Below, piece by piece: positions 9,047 through 16,395 of a stretch of DNA of 43,240 bases (the stretch's first letter is position 1; each line of letters starts with the position of its first letter). A program made the position numbers and the translations under genes. The DNA is from an uncultured Oscillospiraceae bacterium (lineage in GTDB: Bacteria > Bacillota > Clostridia > Oscillospirales > Oscillospiraceae), in assembly GCA_910587395.1 (NCBI GenBank), contig CAJULJ010000023.1:1-43240 (forward strand), in the 5' to 3' direction. A model generated the notes under the pieces. That model searched no databases, was not told where the DNA came from, and saw only the letters and a list, made by a program, of their open reading frames with translations.

Positions 9047-10137
9047 CCAAGGGCGAGGACAGCAAGGGTTCCGAAGATTTCTGGGCGAAGGCCGAGGCCC
9101 TGTATTATCAGGCACTGATCGCCTACATCTGGTATGAGGCCCCGGAGGAGGAGATGAACATGACCACCCTGCTGGATATGCTCAACGCATCCGAGGTGCG
9201 GGAGGAGGACGAGAACTATAAAAACGCCGTGGACCTCATGTTTGACCGCCTGGAGCAGAAGAACCCGGAGCACTTTGCCGTCCGTCAGTACCGAAAATAT
9301 AAGATGGCGGCGGGAAAAACCGCAAAATCTATCCTGATAAGTTGTGGCGCACGTATGGCCCCCTTCGACATCAAAGAGGTGCGGGAGCTGATGGAGGGGG
9401 ACGAATTGGAGCTGGATAAGATCGGGGACCGCAAGACGGCCCTGTTCTGCGTCGTGTCCGACACGGACATGACCTTCAATTTCATCTCAGCCATGGTCTA
9501 TACGCAAATGTTTAATGTGCTGTGCGACAAGGCTTTGGAGAACGGCGGCGCATTGAAAACCCATGTCACCTGTCTGCTGGATGAGTTCGCTAACCAGAAA
9601 ATCCCCAATTTTCAGCACCTCATCAGCGTGATCCGCTCCCGCGAGATATCCGCCCACATCGTGGTGCAGACCCAGAGCCAGTTGAAAGCAGTTTATAAAG
9701 ACCACGCTGAAACCATCATCGGCAACTGCTCCTGCGTCCTGTTCCTGGGCGGCAAAGAGCGCAGCACCCTCAAAGAGCTGTCCGAAACCCTGGGCAGAGA
9801 GACCATCGACACCTTCAACACCGGCGAGAGCCGGGGCCGGGAGCTGTCCCACTCACTGAACTACCAGAAGCTGGGTAAGGCCCTCATGGACGTGGATGAG
9901 CTGGCCGTCATGGACGGCGGCAAGTGCATTTTGCAGGTGCAGGGCGTCCGGCCCTTTTTCAGCGATAAGTTTGATATCACCAAACACCCACAGTACAAAT
10001 ACCTGTCCGACTACAGCGAGAAGAACAGGTTTGATGTAAAGGAGTTTCTCAGCCGGAGGCTCACCGTCAGGCCCCAGGACGCCTTTGAGCCCTACGAATT
10101 CGACGCCTCATCCCCCACTGGGGAGGAGTCCGGCTGA
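9047..10137 (+). CDS. VirD4-like coupling protein, exon 2
   Basis: C-terminal 363 residues of the coupling protein, read in phase from the intron end at 9047; the first two bases complete the split ACC codon begun at 6377. It contains E-D-F-W, the A-A-G-K-T-A-K-S-I-L-I-S segment, a Walker B-like C-L-L-D-E-F-A-N, I-R-S-R-E-I-S, the Q-T-Q-S-Q-L-K-A arginine/glutamine block and L-G-G-K-E, all typical of the VirD4/TraG nucleotide-binding domain. An apparent longer reading frame opening at 8935 is intron sequence and not a natural start. The 3' end overlaps the antisense gene at 10092-10562 by 46 bases. It lacks the shared C-terminal tail of the element. Confidence 0.9.
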
Positions 10138-10562
10138 ACTGCCAGCTTTGCGGCCCGCTCCGCTTTGATCTGAGCAGTGCGCTTCACATCCACGAAATGG
10201 GTGGCGTACCGGCGCTCGATCTCCGCATCGCCGCTCTTGCTGAACCGCAGGGGGATCACCGGCTTCCGGCCCTGGCCGTTCTTCTTTTTCGTCCCCCACC
10301 GCTTGTAATAGCAGAAGGACGGCTTCAGCCCCGCTTTCGCGGCATAGGACCGCATCTCCCGCATGACCAGGGACAGCTTGGAGAGGTTGGCTTTGCAGAC
10401 GCGCTCCAGATAGTCCACGCGCCCATACCGCCAATTCTCATAGTCCTGCTTGGACAGGTAGCCCACCTCCATCAACACGTCCACCGGGGCGGCAAAGCCC
10501 CGGTTCCGGCATTGGAGGTATACGGCGGAGCGAACCTTCGCCGTCAATTCCCCATTGTTCAT
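10092..10562 (-). CDS. Conserved protein of unknown function, antisense to virD4 end
   Basis: 156 residues from the ATG at 10562; a GTG (10577) and another ATG (10568) lie just upstream in frame. It resembles a small conserved family I recall in Clostridia mobile elements, starting M-N-N-G-E-L-T-A-K and containing G-L-K-P-S-F-C-Y-Y-K-x-W-G-x-K-K-K-N-G-Q-G. It is strongly basic, with no membrane segment and no recognised domain; nucleic-acid binding is possible but unproven. It is the only leftward gene in the transfer operon and converges on virD4 with a 46-base overlap. Its own near-consensus promoter lies at 10592-10620, so it is probably expressed independently. It could down-regulate virD4 by antisense transcription. 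Confidence 0.72.
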   Translation of the reverse strand: MNNGELTAKVRSAVYLQCRNRGFAAPVDVLMEVGYLSKQDYENWRYGRVDYLERVCKANLSKLSLVMREMRSYAAKAGLKPSFCYYKRWGTKKKNGQGRKPVIPLRFSKSGDAEIERRYATHFVDVKRTAQIKAERAAKLAVQPDSSPVGDEASNS

Positions 10563-10591
10563 GCGCATCACTCTCACAGTCAGTTTGGCCT

Positions 10592-10620
10592 ATTATACGG
10601 CAAAAATCGCAGGGCCGCAA
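10592..10620 (-). promoter_or_regulatory. Promoter for the antisense gene
   Basis: On the minus strand a perfect TATAAT (10592-10597) lies 17 bases from TTGCGG (10615-10620). The expected start of transcription is near 10585, leaving a short leader before the ATG/GTG cluster at 10577-10562. Confidence 0.6.
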
Positions 10621-10723
10621 CTGTTTTTGCGCCCGGATCGTCCGGGCTATACATTTGGCCGTCTGGCGGACGCAGTTTTGGACCGCTGTGAACTCCGAAA
10701 CGCCGTCCCGCCCGGTATTGCCG

Positions 10724-10753
10724 CCGTCTGAACCGTTCAGACGGTGGTTTTTA
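10724..10753 (+). terminator. Rho-independent terminator between virD4 and maff2
   Basis: A perfect 9-bp stem (10724-10732 with 10736-10744, 3-base loop) is followed by TGGTTTTTAT. It would end rightward transcription after virD4, so the Maff2/TrbL/VirB4 block downstream may have its own promoter or rely on read-through. A second GC-rich inverted repeat (10631-10637 with 10641-10647) lies in the same gap without a T-run. Confidence 0.65.
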
Positions 10754-10795
10754 TATGTCCCACAACAAAAAATCATACAATTTTGGAGGTAATCA

Positions 10796-11011
10796 ATGGA
10801 ATTTTTCACTTCCGCAATCGACACCGCAAAGGTCATCGTGTGCGCCCTGGGCGCTGGTCTGGGAGTCTGGGGCCTCATCAATCTGCTGGAGGGCTACGGC
10901 AACGACAACCCCGGAGCGAAGTCGCAGGGTATGAAGCAGCTCATGGCCGGGGGTGGCGTCGTGGTGGTGGGGATGAAGCTGGTCCCCCTGCTGGCCAACC
11001 TGTTCAACTAA
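10796..11011 (+). CDS. Maff2 family small membrane protein
   Basis: 71 residues with two hydrophobic helices (about residues 10-30 and 50-70) joined by a polar loop N-P-G-A-K-S-Q-G-M-K-Q-L. This matches the Maff2 family of small membrane proteins found in conjugative elements of Firmicutes, probably the counterpart of the small VirB2/TrsL-like subunit by position, which is an inference. A strong GGAGG site sits 7 bases before the ATG. It is 18 bases upstream of the TrbL-like gene, which it always seems to accompany in this element type. Confidence 0.88.
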   Translation: MEFFTSAIDTAKVIVCALGAGLGVWGLINLLEGYGNDNPGAKSQGMKQLMAGGGVVVVGMKLVPLLANLFN

Positions 11012-11029
11012 GGCCGGGGACAGTAAGCC

Positions 11030-11899
11030 ATGCTGAACATCCTCGACACGATCCAGGAGTGGATCATGGGCATCCTCAAGGAGTGCATCATGGGCAATCT
11101 GAATGGGATGTTCGATCAGATCAACACCGAGGTCGGGGAGGTAGCGGCAAACGTGGGGACGACCCCGGCGGCATGGAACGCCGGGGTCTTTTCCATGATC
11201 CGCAATCTGAGCGATAACGTGGTGGTGCCCATCGCGGGCATGGTGCTCACCTTCGTGATGTGCTATGAGCTCATCAGCATGATTATCGACAGGAATAACC
11301 TTCACGATTTTGAGACCTTCGTCATCTATAAGTGGATCGTCAAGACCTTTGTGGCCGTCTATCTGGTGTCCCACACCTTTGACATCACCATGGCCATCTT
11401 CGAGATGGGCCAGTCGGTGGTCCAGCGCAGCGCGGGCATCATCACCGGCAGCACCAGCGTGGACTTCGCCACAGCGCTGGGGGACGTGTCCGCCCAGTTG
11501 GACGCCATGGGCATCGGGGAACTGTTCGGCCTGCTGGTGGAAACCATGCTGCTGAAAATCACCATGCCCATCCTGTCCCTGTGCGTCATGCTGGTGCTCA
11601 TTGGCCGCATGATCGAAATTTATATCTACTGCTCCGTGGGGGCTATCCCCTTCGCCACCATGACCAACCGGGAATGGGGGCAGATGGGGCAAAACTATCT
11701 GCGTGGTCTTGTGGCCCTGGGGCTGCAAGGCTTTTTTATTATGATTTGTGTGGCAATTTACGCGGTGCTGGTGGGACAGATCGGGAGCGGGGCCAACCTT
11801 CACGCCGCCATCTGGCAGTGCGCAGGGTACACGGTACTGCTGTGCTTCTCCCTGTTCAAGACCGGTGCGGTAAGCAAGGCAATCCTTAATGCCCACTAA
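11030..11899 (+). CDS. TrbL/VirB6-like conjugal transfer membrane protein
   Basis: 289 residues with several hydrophobic segments (about residues 62-84, 100-118, 180-200, 204-220, 230-252 and 262-280), consistent with a polytopic VirB6/TrbL-type inner-membrane channel subunit of a Gram-positive type IV secretion system. The N-terminal region before the first helix is amphipathic (I-M-G-I-L-K...M-G-N-L-N-G-M). The ribosome site is weak, so expression may depend on coupling with Maff2 just upstream. It lacks the shared C-terminal tail, like the other envelope components. The family assignment rests on topology, position and recalled similarity, not on a catalytic motif. Confidence 0.82.
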   Translation: MLNILDTIQEWIMGILKECIMGNLNGMFDQINTEVGEVAANVGTTPAAWNAGVFSMIRNLSDNVVVPIAGMVLTFVMCYELISMIIDRNNLHDFETFVIYKWIVKTFVAVYLVSHTFDITMAIFEMGQSVVQRSAGIITGSTSVDFATALGDVSAQLDAMGIGELFGLLVETMLLKITMPILSLCVMLVLIGRMIEIYIYCSVGAIPFATMTNREWGQMGQNYLRGLVALGLQGFFIMICVAIYAVLVGQIGSGANLHAAIWQCAGYTVLLCFSLFKTGAVSKAILNAH

Positions 11900-11919
11900 A
11901 AAACGATTGGAGGAGGAAA

Positions 11920-12387
11920 ATGAACGAAAACATGACCCAGAACACCCAAGAACAGGCCCCCCTTCTGCCCAACATGAGCGCCAGGGTCTACCCCGTGAAT
12001 GACCCCAAACAGGAGAAGGGCAGCGTCCTGGCAAATGCCAGCGTTGACCTCGGCGGTTGTTTCGCCGTCACCGGCATCAAGATCGTGGAGGGCAGGGACG
12101 GTCCGTTCGTCGCCATGCCCCAGCGGATGGGCAGGGACAAGAAATACCGCGATATCTGCTTCCCCACCACGGCGGCAATGCGCGAGGCAATCAATACCGT
12201 CGTTATGGACACCTACCGGGGCGAACTGGAACAGCAGGCCGTCCGCGCGGCCCAGGCGGTGAAACGGCTTTCCGGGCGGGGCGCGGAAAAGCCCTCTGTG
12301 CGTCAGGCTTTGCAGAACGCGGCCAGGGAAACTGCGGCGCGGCCCGCCCCGGATGTGTCCAGGGATATGGACCGGGGCGCGCGATGA
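11920..12387 (+). CDS. SpoVG family protein
   Basis: 155 residues. The N-terminal ~85 residues match SpoVG: A-R-V-Y-P...A-N-A-S-V-D-L-G-G-C-F-A-V-T-G-I-K-I-V-E-G, then F-V-A-M-P and R-D-I-C-F-P. SpoVG proteins are small nucleic-acid-binding regulators. Here the domain is extended at the C-terminus by about 60 residues absent from chromosomal SpoVG (usually ~90-100 residues). The extension ends with K-P-S-V-R-Q-A-L...Arg, the shared tail of this element. A GGAGGAGG site lies just before the ATG. The stop is followed after one base by the next gene's ATG. It may regulate element genes or bind transferred DNA; this is inferred from family and context. Confidence 0.9.
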   Translation: MNENMTQNTQEQAPLLPNMSARVYPVNDPKQEKGSVLANASVDLGGCFAVTGIKIVEGRDGPFVAMPQRMGRDKKYRDICFPTTAAMREAINTVVMDTYRGELEQQAVRAAQAVKRLSGRGAEKPSVRQALQNAARETAARPAPDVSRDMDRGAR

Positions 12388-12388
12388 T

Positions 12389-12799
12389 ATGCTGTCCCTG
12401 GTCCCTGTTTCCCTAAAGACCGCCAACGCCTTTGTCGCTGCCCATCACAGGCACCATAAACCCACTGGGGGTCATAAATTTTCCATCGGCTGTGAATGCG
12501 ACGGCCAGTTGGTGGGGGTGGTAATCGCCGGACGGCCTGTGAGCCGTTACCTGGACGATGGCCGGACGCTGGAGGTGAACCGGCTGTGCACCACCGGGGA
12601 GAGGAACGCATGCAGTATGCTGTATTCTGCGTCGGCACGGGCGGCAAAGGCTATGGGCTACAAAAAAATCATCACCTATACCCTGGACACCGAGCCGGGG
12701 GTCAGCCTCCGGGCCTCTGGCTGGACGTGTATGGGGCTGGCAGGGGGAAAGCGCTGGACCGACGCCGTCCCGCTGTGGACCTCTGCCCGCCCCAAATGA
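12389..12799 (+). CDS. XF1762 family protein (GNAT-like fold)
   Basis: 136 residues. It begins L-V-P-V-S-L-K-T-A-N-A-F-V-A-A-H-H-R-H-H and has G-V-V-I-A-G-R-P-V-S-R, L-E-V-N-R-L-C-T-T-G and Y-T-L-D-T-E-P-G-V-S-L-R-A-S-G-W, the hallmarks of the XF1762 family. These proteins look like small N-acetyltransferase-fold proteins and are common on mobile elements and phages; their substrate is not known. The ATG at 12389 directly follows the SpoVG stop, so the two are probably translated together. No shared C-terminal tail is present. Confidence 0.85.
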   Translation: MLSLVPVSLKTANAFVAAHHRHHKPTGGHKFSIGCECDGQLVGVVIAGRPVSRYLDDGRTLEVNRLCTTGERNACSMLYSASARAAKAMGYKKIITYTLDTEPGVSLRASGWTCMGLAGGKRWTDAVPLWTSARPK

Positions 12800-12839
12800 A
12801 GCTGCGCTATGAAAAACAACTATGAGAAAGGGGTATGCA

Positions 12840-13649
12840 ATGGATCATGAGCAGTTAAACCAGGCGCTGTACGACAAGATGGCGGCTGAACAGGAGCGGT
12901 ACAAGCACGTTCTGTTGGGTATGCGCCCGGAGGAAGTGCTGAGCCACGCCTATGAGTACGCCATGCGCGAGGATATTTTGACGGAGATGGAAGCTCTGGA
13001 CCTCCCTACAGACCAGACGGCGGTGCTGCTGGCTTCAGACTTCCCACTGGCGGACGTGTATCAGGAGTGGGGCAAAGTGGAGACTCACCACATGGAGGAC
13101 ATCCGGGATTTGATCGAGAATTGGGCGGACAGCGTGCTGGAAAGCCAGCGGGCGGACACCCGTGCCATCCCGCTCTATCAGGAGAATGCCGGATATGCGC
13201 GGGAGCATGGTGAGCTTGACACGTTCCGGGCCTCTCGAAAGGCCAACATCGCCTGCCGGGACGCAATTGAAGCGGCCATCCGGGGGGGCTTTGACGGGAT
13301 GCGCCTTTCCCATGACGCCGCAAAGGGTGTGTTGGCGCAGTTCGGCCCGGAGCGCGTGACCCATGTGCTGGCGGCGACCCTTCGGGAGAAACAAGACGAT
13401 ACCCGGTTTTCCCGTGGCAACATGGCCTGGGCTGCATCTGTGCCCATGTTTGACACCGGCACCCGTCACTATGACTACATCATCAACAGCCATTCCGCTG
13501 TGCTGGACGGGTTTGTCGGGCTGGCCCGGAAGGAGATGGACGCAGCGCGGGAGCAGCCTGTGAAAAAGCCCTCCATCAAGGGGCAGTTGGCGGCAAAACC
13601 CGTCCCCGGCGAACGGTCCGCCAAATCCAAAGATAAGGATGTGCGGTGA
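12840..13649 (+). CDS. DUF3848/DUF3849 protein with shared tail
   Basis: 269 residues from the ATG at 12840, chosen because AAAGGGG lies 6 bases upstream; an in-frame ATG at 12822 has no such site. Residues ~5-110 look like DUF3848 (L-N-x-A-L-Y-D-K-M-A-A-E-Q, A-Y-E-Y-A-M-R-E-D-I-L). Residues ~115-235 look like DUF3849 (Y-A-R-E-H-G-E-L...A-S-R-K-A-N-I-A-C-R-D-A-I-E...Y-I-I-N-S-H). These domains occur in mobile elements of Clostridia and have no known function. The last 27 residues are the shared tail (K-P-S-I-K-G-Q-L ... V-R). Cytoplasmic by sequence. The stop overlaps the next gene's start. Confidence 0.85.
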   Translation: MDHEQLNQALYDKMAAEQERYKHVLLGMRPEEVLSHAYEYAMREDILTEMEALDLPTDQTAVLLASDFPLADVYQEWGKVETHHMEDIRDLIENWADSVLESQRADTRAIPLYQENAGYAREHGELDTFRASRKANIACRDAIEAAIRGGFDGMRLSHDAAKGVLAQFGPERVTHVLAATLREKQDDTRFSRGNMAWAASVPMFDTGTRHYDYIINSHSAVLDGFVGLARKEMDAAREQPVKKPSIKGQLAAKPVPGERSAKSKDKDVR

Positions 13650-14950
13650 TGGATATGGAAAAATCCCGTCAGCAGTTGATAGGCCGTCTGACGGAAAATT
13701 ACGCCGATTACCGCGCGGAGCTGCTGCTGAAGGACCGCCAGGAGCTGATCGACGGCGCGGACCGGATCGCCAAAACTGCGGAGGTATTTCAGTATTTCAC
13801 GCAGCACCAGCCCACGGAACAGGAAGTTTCCTATTTCCTCAAGTTCCAAAATCCGCTGGAGGTTGCCGCCGACCACTGGGAGAACTGCGAGTTTGAGCTG
13901 GACGCCCTGGGCGCGGTGATGGCCGATACAGCGGACAAGGCGGCTGACCTGACCCTCTACCCGCTGTCGGCGGACGCCCCGACGCACAAGCCGGACGGCC
14001 TGCAAAAATTTGTGGATGTAGACCTGGAAACCATTCTCCCGCAGATTATGGCGCAGAAAACAGCGTTTCACCAAAAAGATCTGAGCTACGCGCTGGACGA
14101 GATGCGGGAGGGCTTTGCCAGAGAGGACCCCGCCAAGCGGAATTTCGTGGTGATTTTCCGGCAGAGCGGCGTGGACTGTCTGAATGAGCGGGATATGCTC
14201 ATCGCCGGGACGCGGAGCTATAACATCTGCCAATATTACCACCGCCACACCAGGGAGCCGGTCCTGGCCTACTCGGTGGAGCTGACCGGGGACGGGCCGA
14301 ACGGCTTGCGCGGCAATCTCTATCAGCAGGACCAGCACCAGATAGCTGTGTTCGCGGAGCGGGCCGCTTCCCCCTACACCGATGTGACGGTCGCATTTTA
14401 CAGCGGGAAAACGGTCCGTGTGCCGGAAAAAGAGTACAATTACGAAACGATTCCCAACTTAAAATATCACTACGGCGATATTTTGGATGCCCGGAATGAG
14501 GCGGACGATGAAAGCGTGGTGCAGGGCGCGCTTCACCGGGAGCATGAGCGGCGGGAGCGGATGCCCAAGGGCCATATCGCCGTCCATGTGCAGGAGTTGG
14601 AAGAAGCCCGCATCCAGACGGAGGCGGACCGTCTCGCCGCCGCGCTGCAGAGCCTGACTGAACCGAACACGCCGGACAAGACCCATTTCATGGCGGAGGT
14701 ATCCCCCTATTTCCTGCCGCTGGCCTCCCATGACAATATGCACCGGCTCTTTGAAAAGGTGCGGGATCAGGTGAAGCAGCCCATCTATATTGCCCCGGTG
14801 GAGGGCGCAAACGGCCAATATATTTTTATGCGGCGGGAGGAACGCGCTCAGGAGCAGCCGTCCAAGCCCTCGATCAAGGAGCAGTTGGCGGCAAAGCCCG
14901 CCCCTGGCGACCAGCCCGCCGCGAAATCAAAAAATCGGGAGGTGAGATAA
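13649..14950 (+). CDS. Unknown element protein with shared tail
   Basis: 433 residues from the ATG at 13649, which overlaps the previous stop (TGATG); a GTG one codon earlier is an alternative. No family is recognised with confidence. The N-terminal ~100 residues are helical and reminiscent of proteins that accompany DUF3849. The middle (about residues 150-270) is mixed alpha/beta. A charged helix follows (H-R-E-H-E-R-R-E-R...A-R-I-Q-T-E-A-D-R-L). The final 28 residues are the shared tail, K-P-S-I-K-E-Q-L ... R-E-V-R, nearly identical at DNA level to the next gene's tail. The final codons GGGAGGTGAGA serve also as ribosome site for the following gene. Cytoplasmic. Confidence 0.75.
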   Translation: MDMEKSRQQLIGRLTENYADYRAELLLKDRQELIDGADRIAKTAEVFQYFTQHQPTEQEVSYFLKFQNPLEVAADHWENCEFELDALGAVMADTADKAADLTLYPLSADAPTHKPDGLQKFVDVDLETILPQIMAQKTAFHQKDLSYALDEMREGFAREDPAKRNFVVIFRQSGVDCLNERDMLIAGTRSYNICQYYHRHTREPVLAYSVELTGDGPNGLRGNLYQQDQHQIAVFAERAASPYTDVTVAFYSGKTVRVPEKEYNYETIPNLKYHYGDILDARNEADDESVVQGALHREHERRERMPKGHIAVHVQELEEARIQTEADRLAAALQSLTEPNTPDKTHFMAEVSPYFLPLASHDNMHRLFEKVRDQVKQPIYIAPVEGANGQYIFMRREERAQEQPSKPSIKEQLAAKPAPGDQPAAKSKNREVR

Positions 14951-15972
14951 TGAGCGGCCAGCCGAACAACGAATTGTATCTGGTCAACGGCGGGGTGTAT
15001 CTCCATCTCGTGGACAATGTGGAACAGTTCGATTACACGCTCTATGATAAAGAGACCATGCGCCAAATTTATTATGGACACTTGGATGTGAGCGCCGTCT
15101 GTGAACACTCCGCGCAAGGCATTTTTAACGCCGCCCGGTATGCCACGTTTGAGGACTACGGCATCAACGCGGTCACTGTGGAGAAAGTTCCTATGGATAT
15201 GCTCCAAAAGCTGACGAATGCCCAGCTTGACCCGCCTCTGGACGAGTACCCCATGCCGGACCATAATTGTACCATGGCCAACGTTGCGTGTATGGGCTAT
15301 TTGAAGGATGACCTGCTCCCAGTATCGGATGATATCGCCAAGGAGCTGTCCCGACAGGGTTTTGCAGTCTACGAGGTGGATGCCCATGGGGACGTAAAAG
15401 GCCCCGTGGATGTCAATTCGTCCTACCACAGTTTATTTGCCGTATCCCGAGCAGGCTGGGAGAACAGCCGTGCGTTTGGTGAGGCTGTGGCGGACCGGAT
15501 GAACCATCAAACGGAGCGGGAATTGGCGTTCCGCTGTCAGACACGGGACTGCTATGCCATCTATCAGCTCAACCACCATGACCCCGACCTGAAATATATT
15601 CGGTACGAGTCGCTGGAAAGCCTGCAACAGCAAGGACAGCGGCCCCAGCGGGATAACTATGAACTGATCTACACCGCCCCACTCCCGGAGGGGACCGGGC
15701 TGAACACCCTTTGGACCAAGTTTAACACGGACCATCCGGCAGACTACCGGCACCCGAGTATGTCCGTCAGTGACGTGATCGCGGTGAAAAAGAACGGTAT
15801 TGTAACGTGTTACTATGTGGATCAATTCAGTTTCGCCGTACTGAATGATTTTCTCGACCAGCGCCCGCGTCAGGCCGCTTTGAGCAAACCCTCTATTAAA
15901 GAGCAGTTGGCGGCAAAGCCTATTCCCGGCGATCAGCCCACCGCAAAAACGAAAAATCGGGAGGTGAGATAA
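14950..15972 (+). CDS. YodL-domain protein with LPD16-like N-terminus and shared tail
   Basis: 340 residues. Residues ~5-50 (E-L-Y-L-V-N-G-G-V-Y-L-H...D-Y-T-L-Y-D-K-E-T-M-R-Q) resemble an LPD16-like module also seen in the 27803-28684 gene. Residues ~200-300 match YodL: C-Y-A-I-Y-Q-L...R-Y-E-S-L-E-S-L...Y-E-L-I-Y-T-A-P-L, F-N-T-D-H-P-A-D-Y-R, S-V-S-D-V-I and Y-Y-V-D-Q-F-S-F. YodL occurs in large polyvalent proteins of mobile elements; function unknown. The last 28 residues are the shared tail (K-P-S-I-K-E-Q-L ... R-E-V-R). An embedded GGAGGTGA ribosome site precedes the ATG. It is tightly coupled to PrgI downstream. Confidence 0.85.
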   Translation: MSGQPNNELYLVNGGVYLHLVDNVEQFDYTLYDKETMRQIYYGHLDVSAVCEHSAQGIFNAARYATFEDYGINAVTVEKVPMDMLQKLTNAQLDPPLDEYPMPDHNCTMANVACMGYLKDDLLPVSDDIAKELSRQGFAVYEVDAHGDVKGPVDVNSSYHSLFAVSRAGWENSRAFGEAVADRMNHQTERELAFRCQTRDCYAIYQLNHHDPDLKYIRYESLESLQQQGQRPQRDNYELIYTAPLPEGTGLNTLWTKFNTDHPADYRHPSMSVSDVIAVKKNGIVTCYYVDQFSFAVLNDFLDQRPRQAALSKPSIKEQLAAKPIPGDQPTAKTKNREVR

Positions 15973-16395
15973 TTGCCCTTTGTCCCTGTCCCCAAAGACC
16001 TGACCCGTGTGAAGTCCAAGGTGGCGTTCAACCTGACAAAGCGCCAGCTTATCTGCTTCGGCGGCGGCGCTCTGGCGGGGATTCCCATCTACGTCCTCAC
16101 CCGAGGCGTTCTCGGCAACGACACGGCGGTGGTGCTGATGATCGGCCTCATGCTGCCCTTCTTTCTTTTTGGTATCTATGAGAAGGACGGCCAGCCCCTG
16201 GAAAAGATTCTGGGCCACTTCATCCGGGCCCGGTTCCTGGTCCCCCGGACCCGGCCCTACCGCACCGAAAATATGTACGCCGCACTGGAGCGGCAGAATA
16301 AAAATGAAATGGAGGTAAAAGCGGTTGCGAACAAAGCAGCAAAAAACACAGGTAAAAAGCCCGCGTTCCGCAGAAAAGTGGCGCGGAAGCAGTGA
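15973..16395 (+). CDS. PrgI family type IV secretion membrane protein
   Basis: 140 residues starting with TTG, supported by GGAGGTGA 5 bases upstream. It begins F-V-P-V-P-K-D-L-T-R-V-K-S-K-V-A-F-N-L-T-K-R-Q-L, then two adjacent hydrophobic helices (about residues 30-46 and 50-68), then a basic cytoplasmic tail. This is the PrgI/TcpE-like family, always found just upstream of the VirB4 ATPase in Gram-positive transfer systems, as here. Its end overlaps the VirB4 start by 71 bases, an unusually long overlap. The C-terminus is highly basic (K-K-P-A-F-R-R-K-V-A-R-K-Q). Confidence 0.9.
   Translation: MPFVPVPKDLTRVKSKVAFNLTKRQLICFGGGALAGIPIYVLTRGVLGNDTAVVLMIGLMLPFFLFGIYEKDGQPLEKILGHFIRARFLVPRTRPYRTENMYAALERQNKNEMEVKAVANKAAKNTGKKPAFRRKVARKQ

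Noticed and set aside
10631..10647. A 7-bp GC-rich inverted repeat upstream of the antisense gene.
   Set aside because: No T-run on either side and no clear partner, so no function is assigned.
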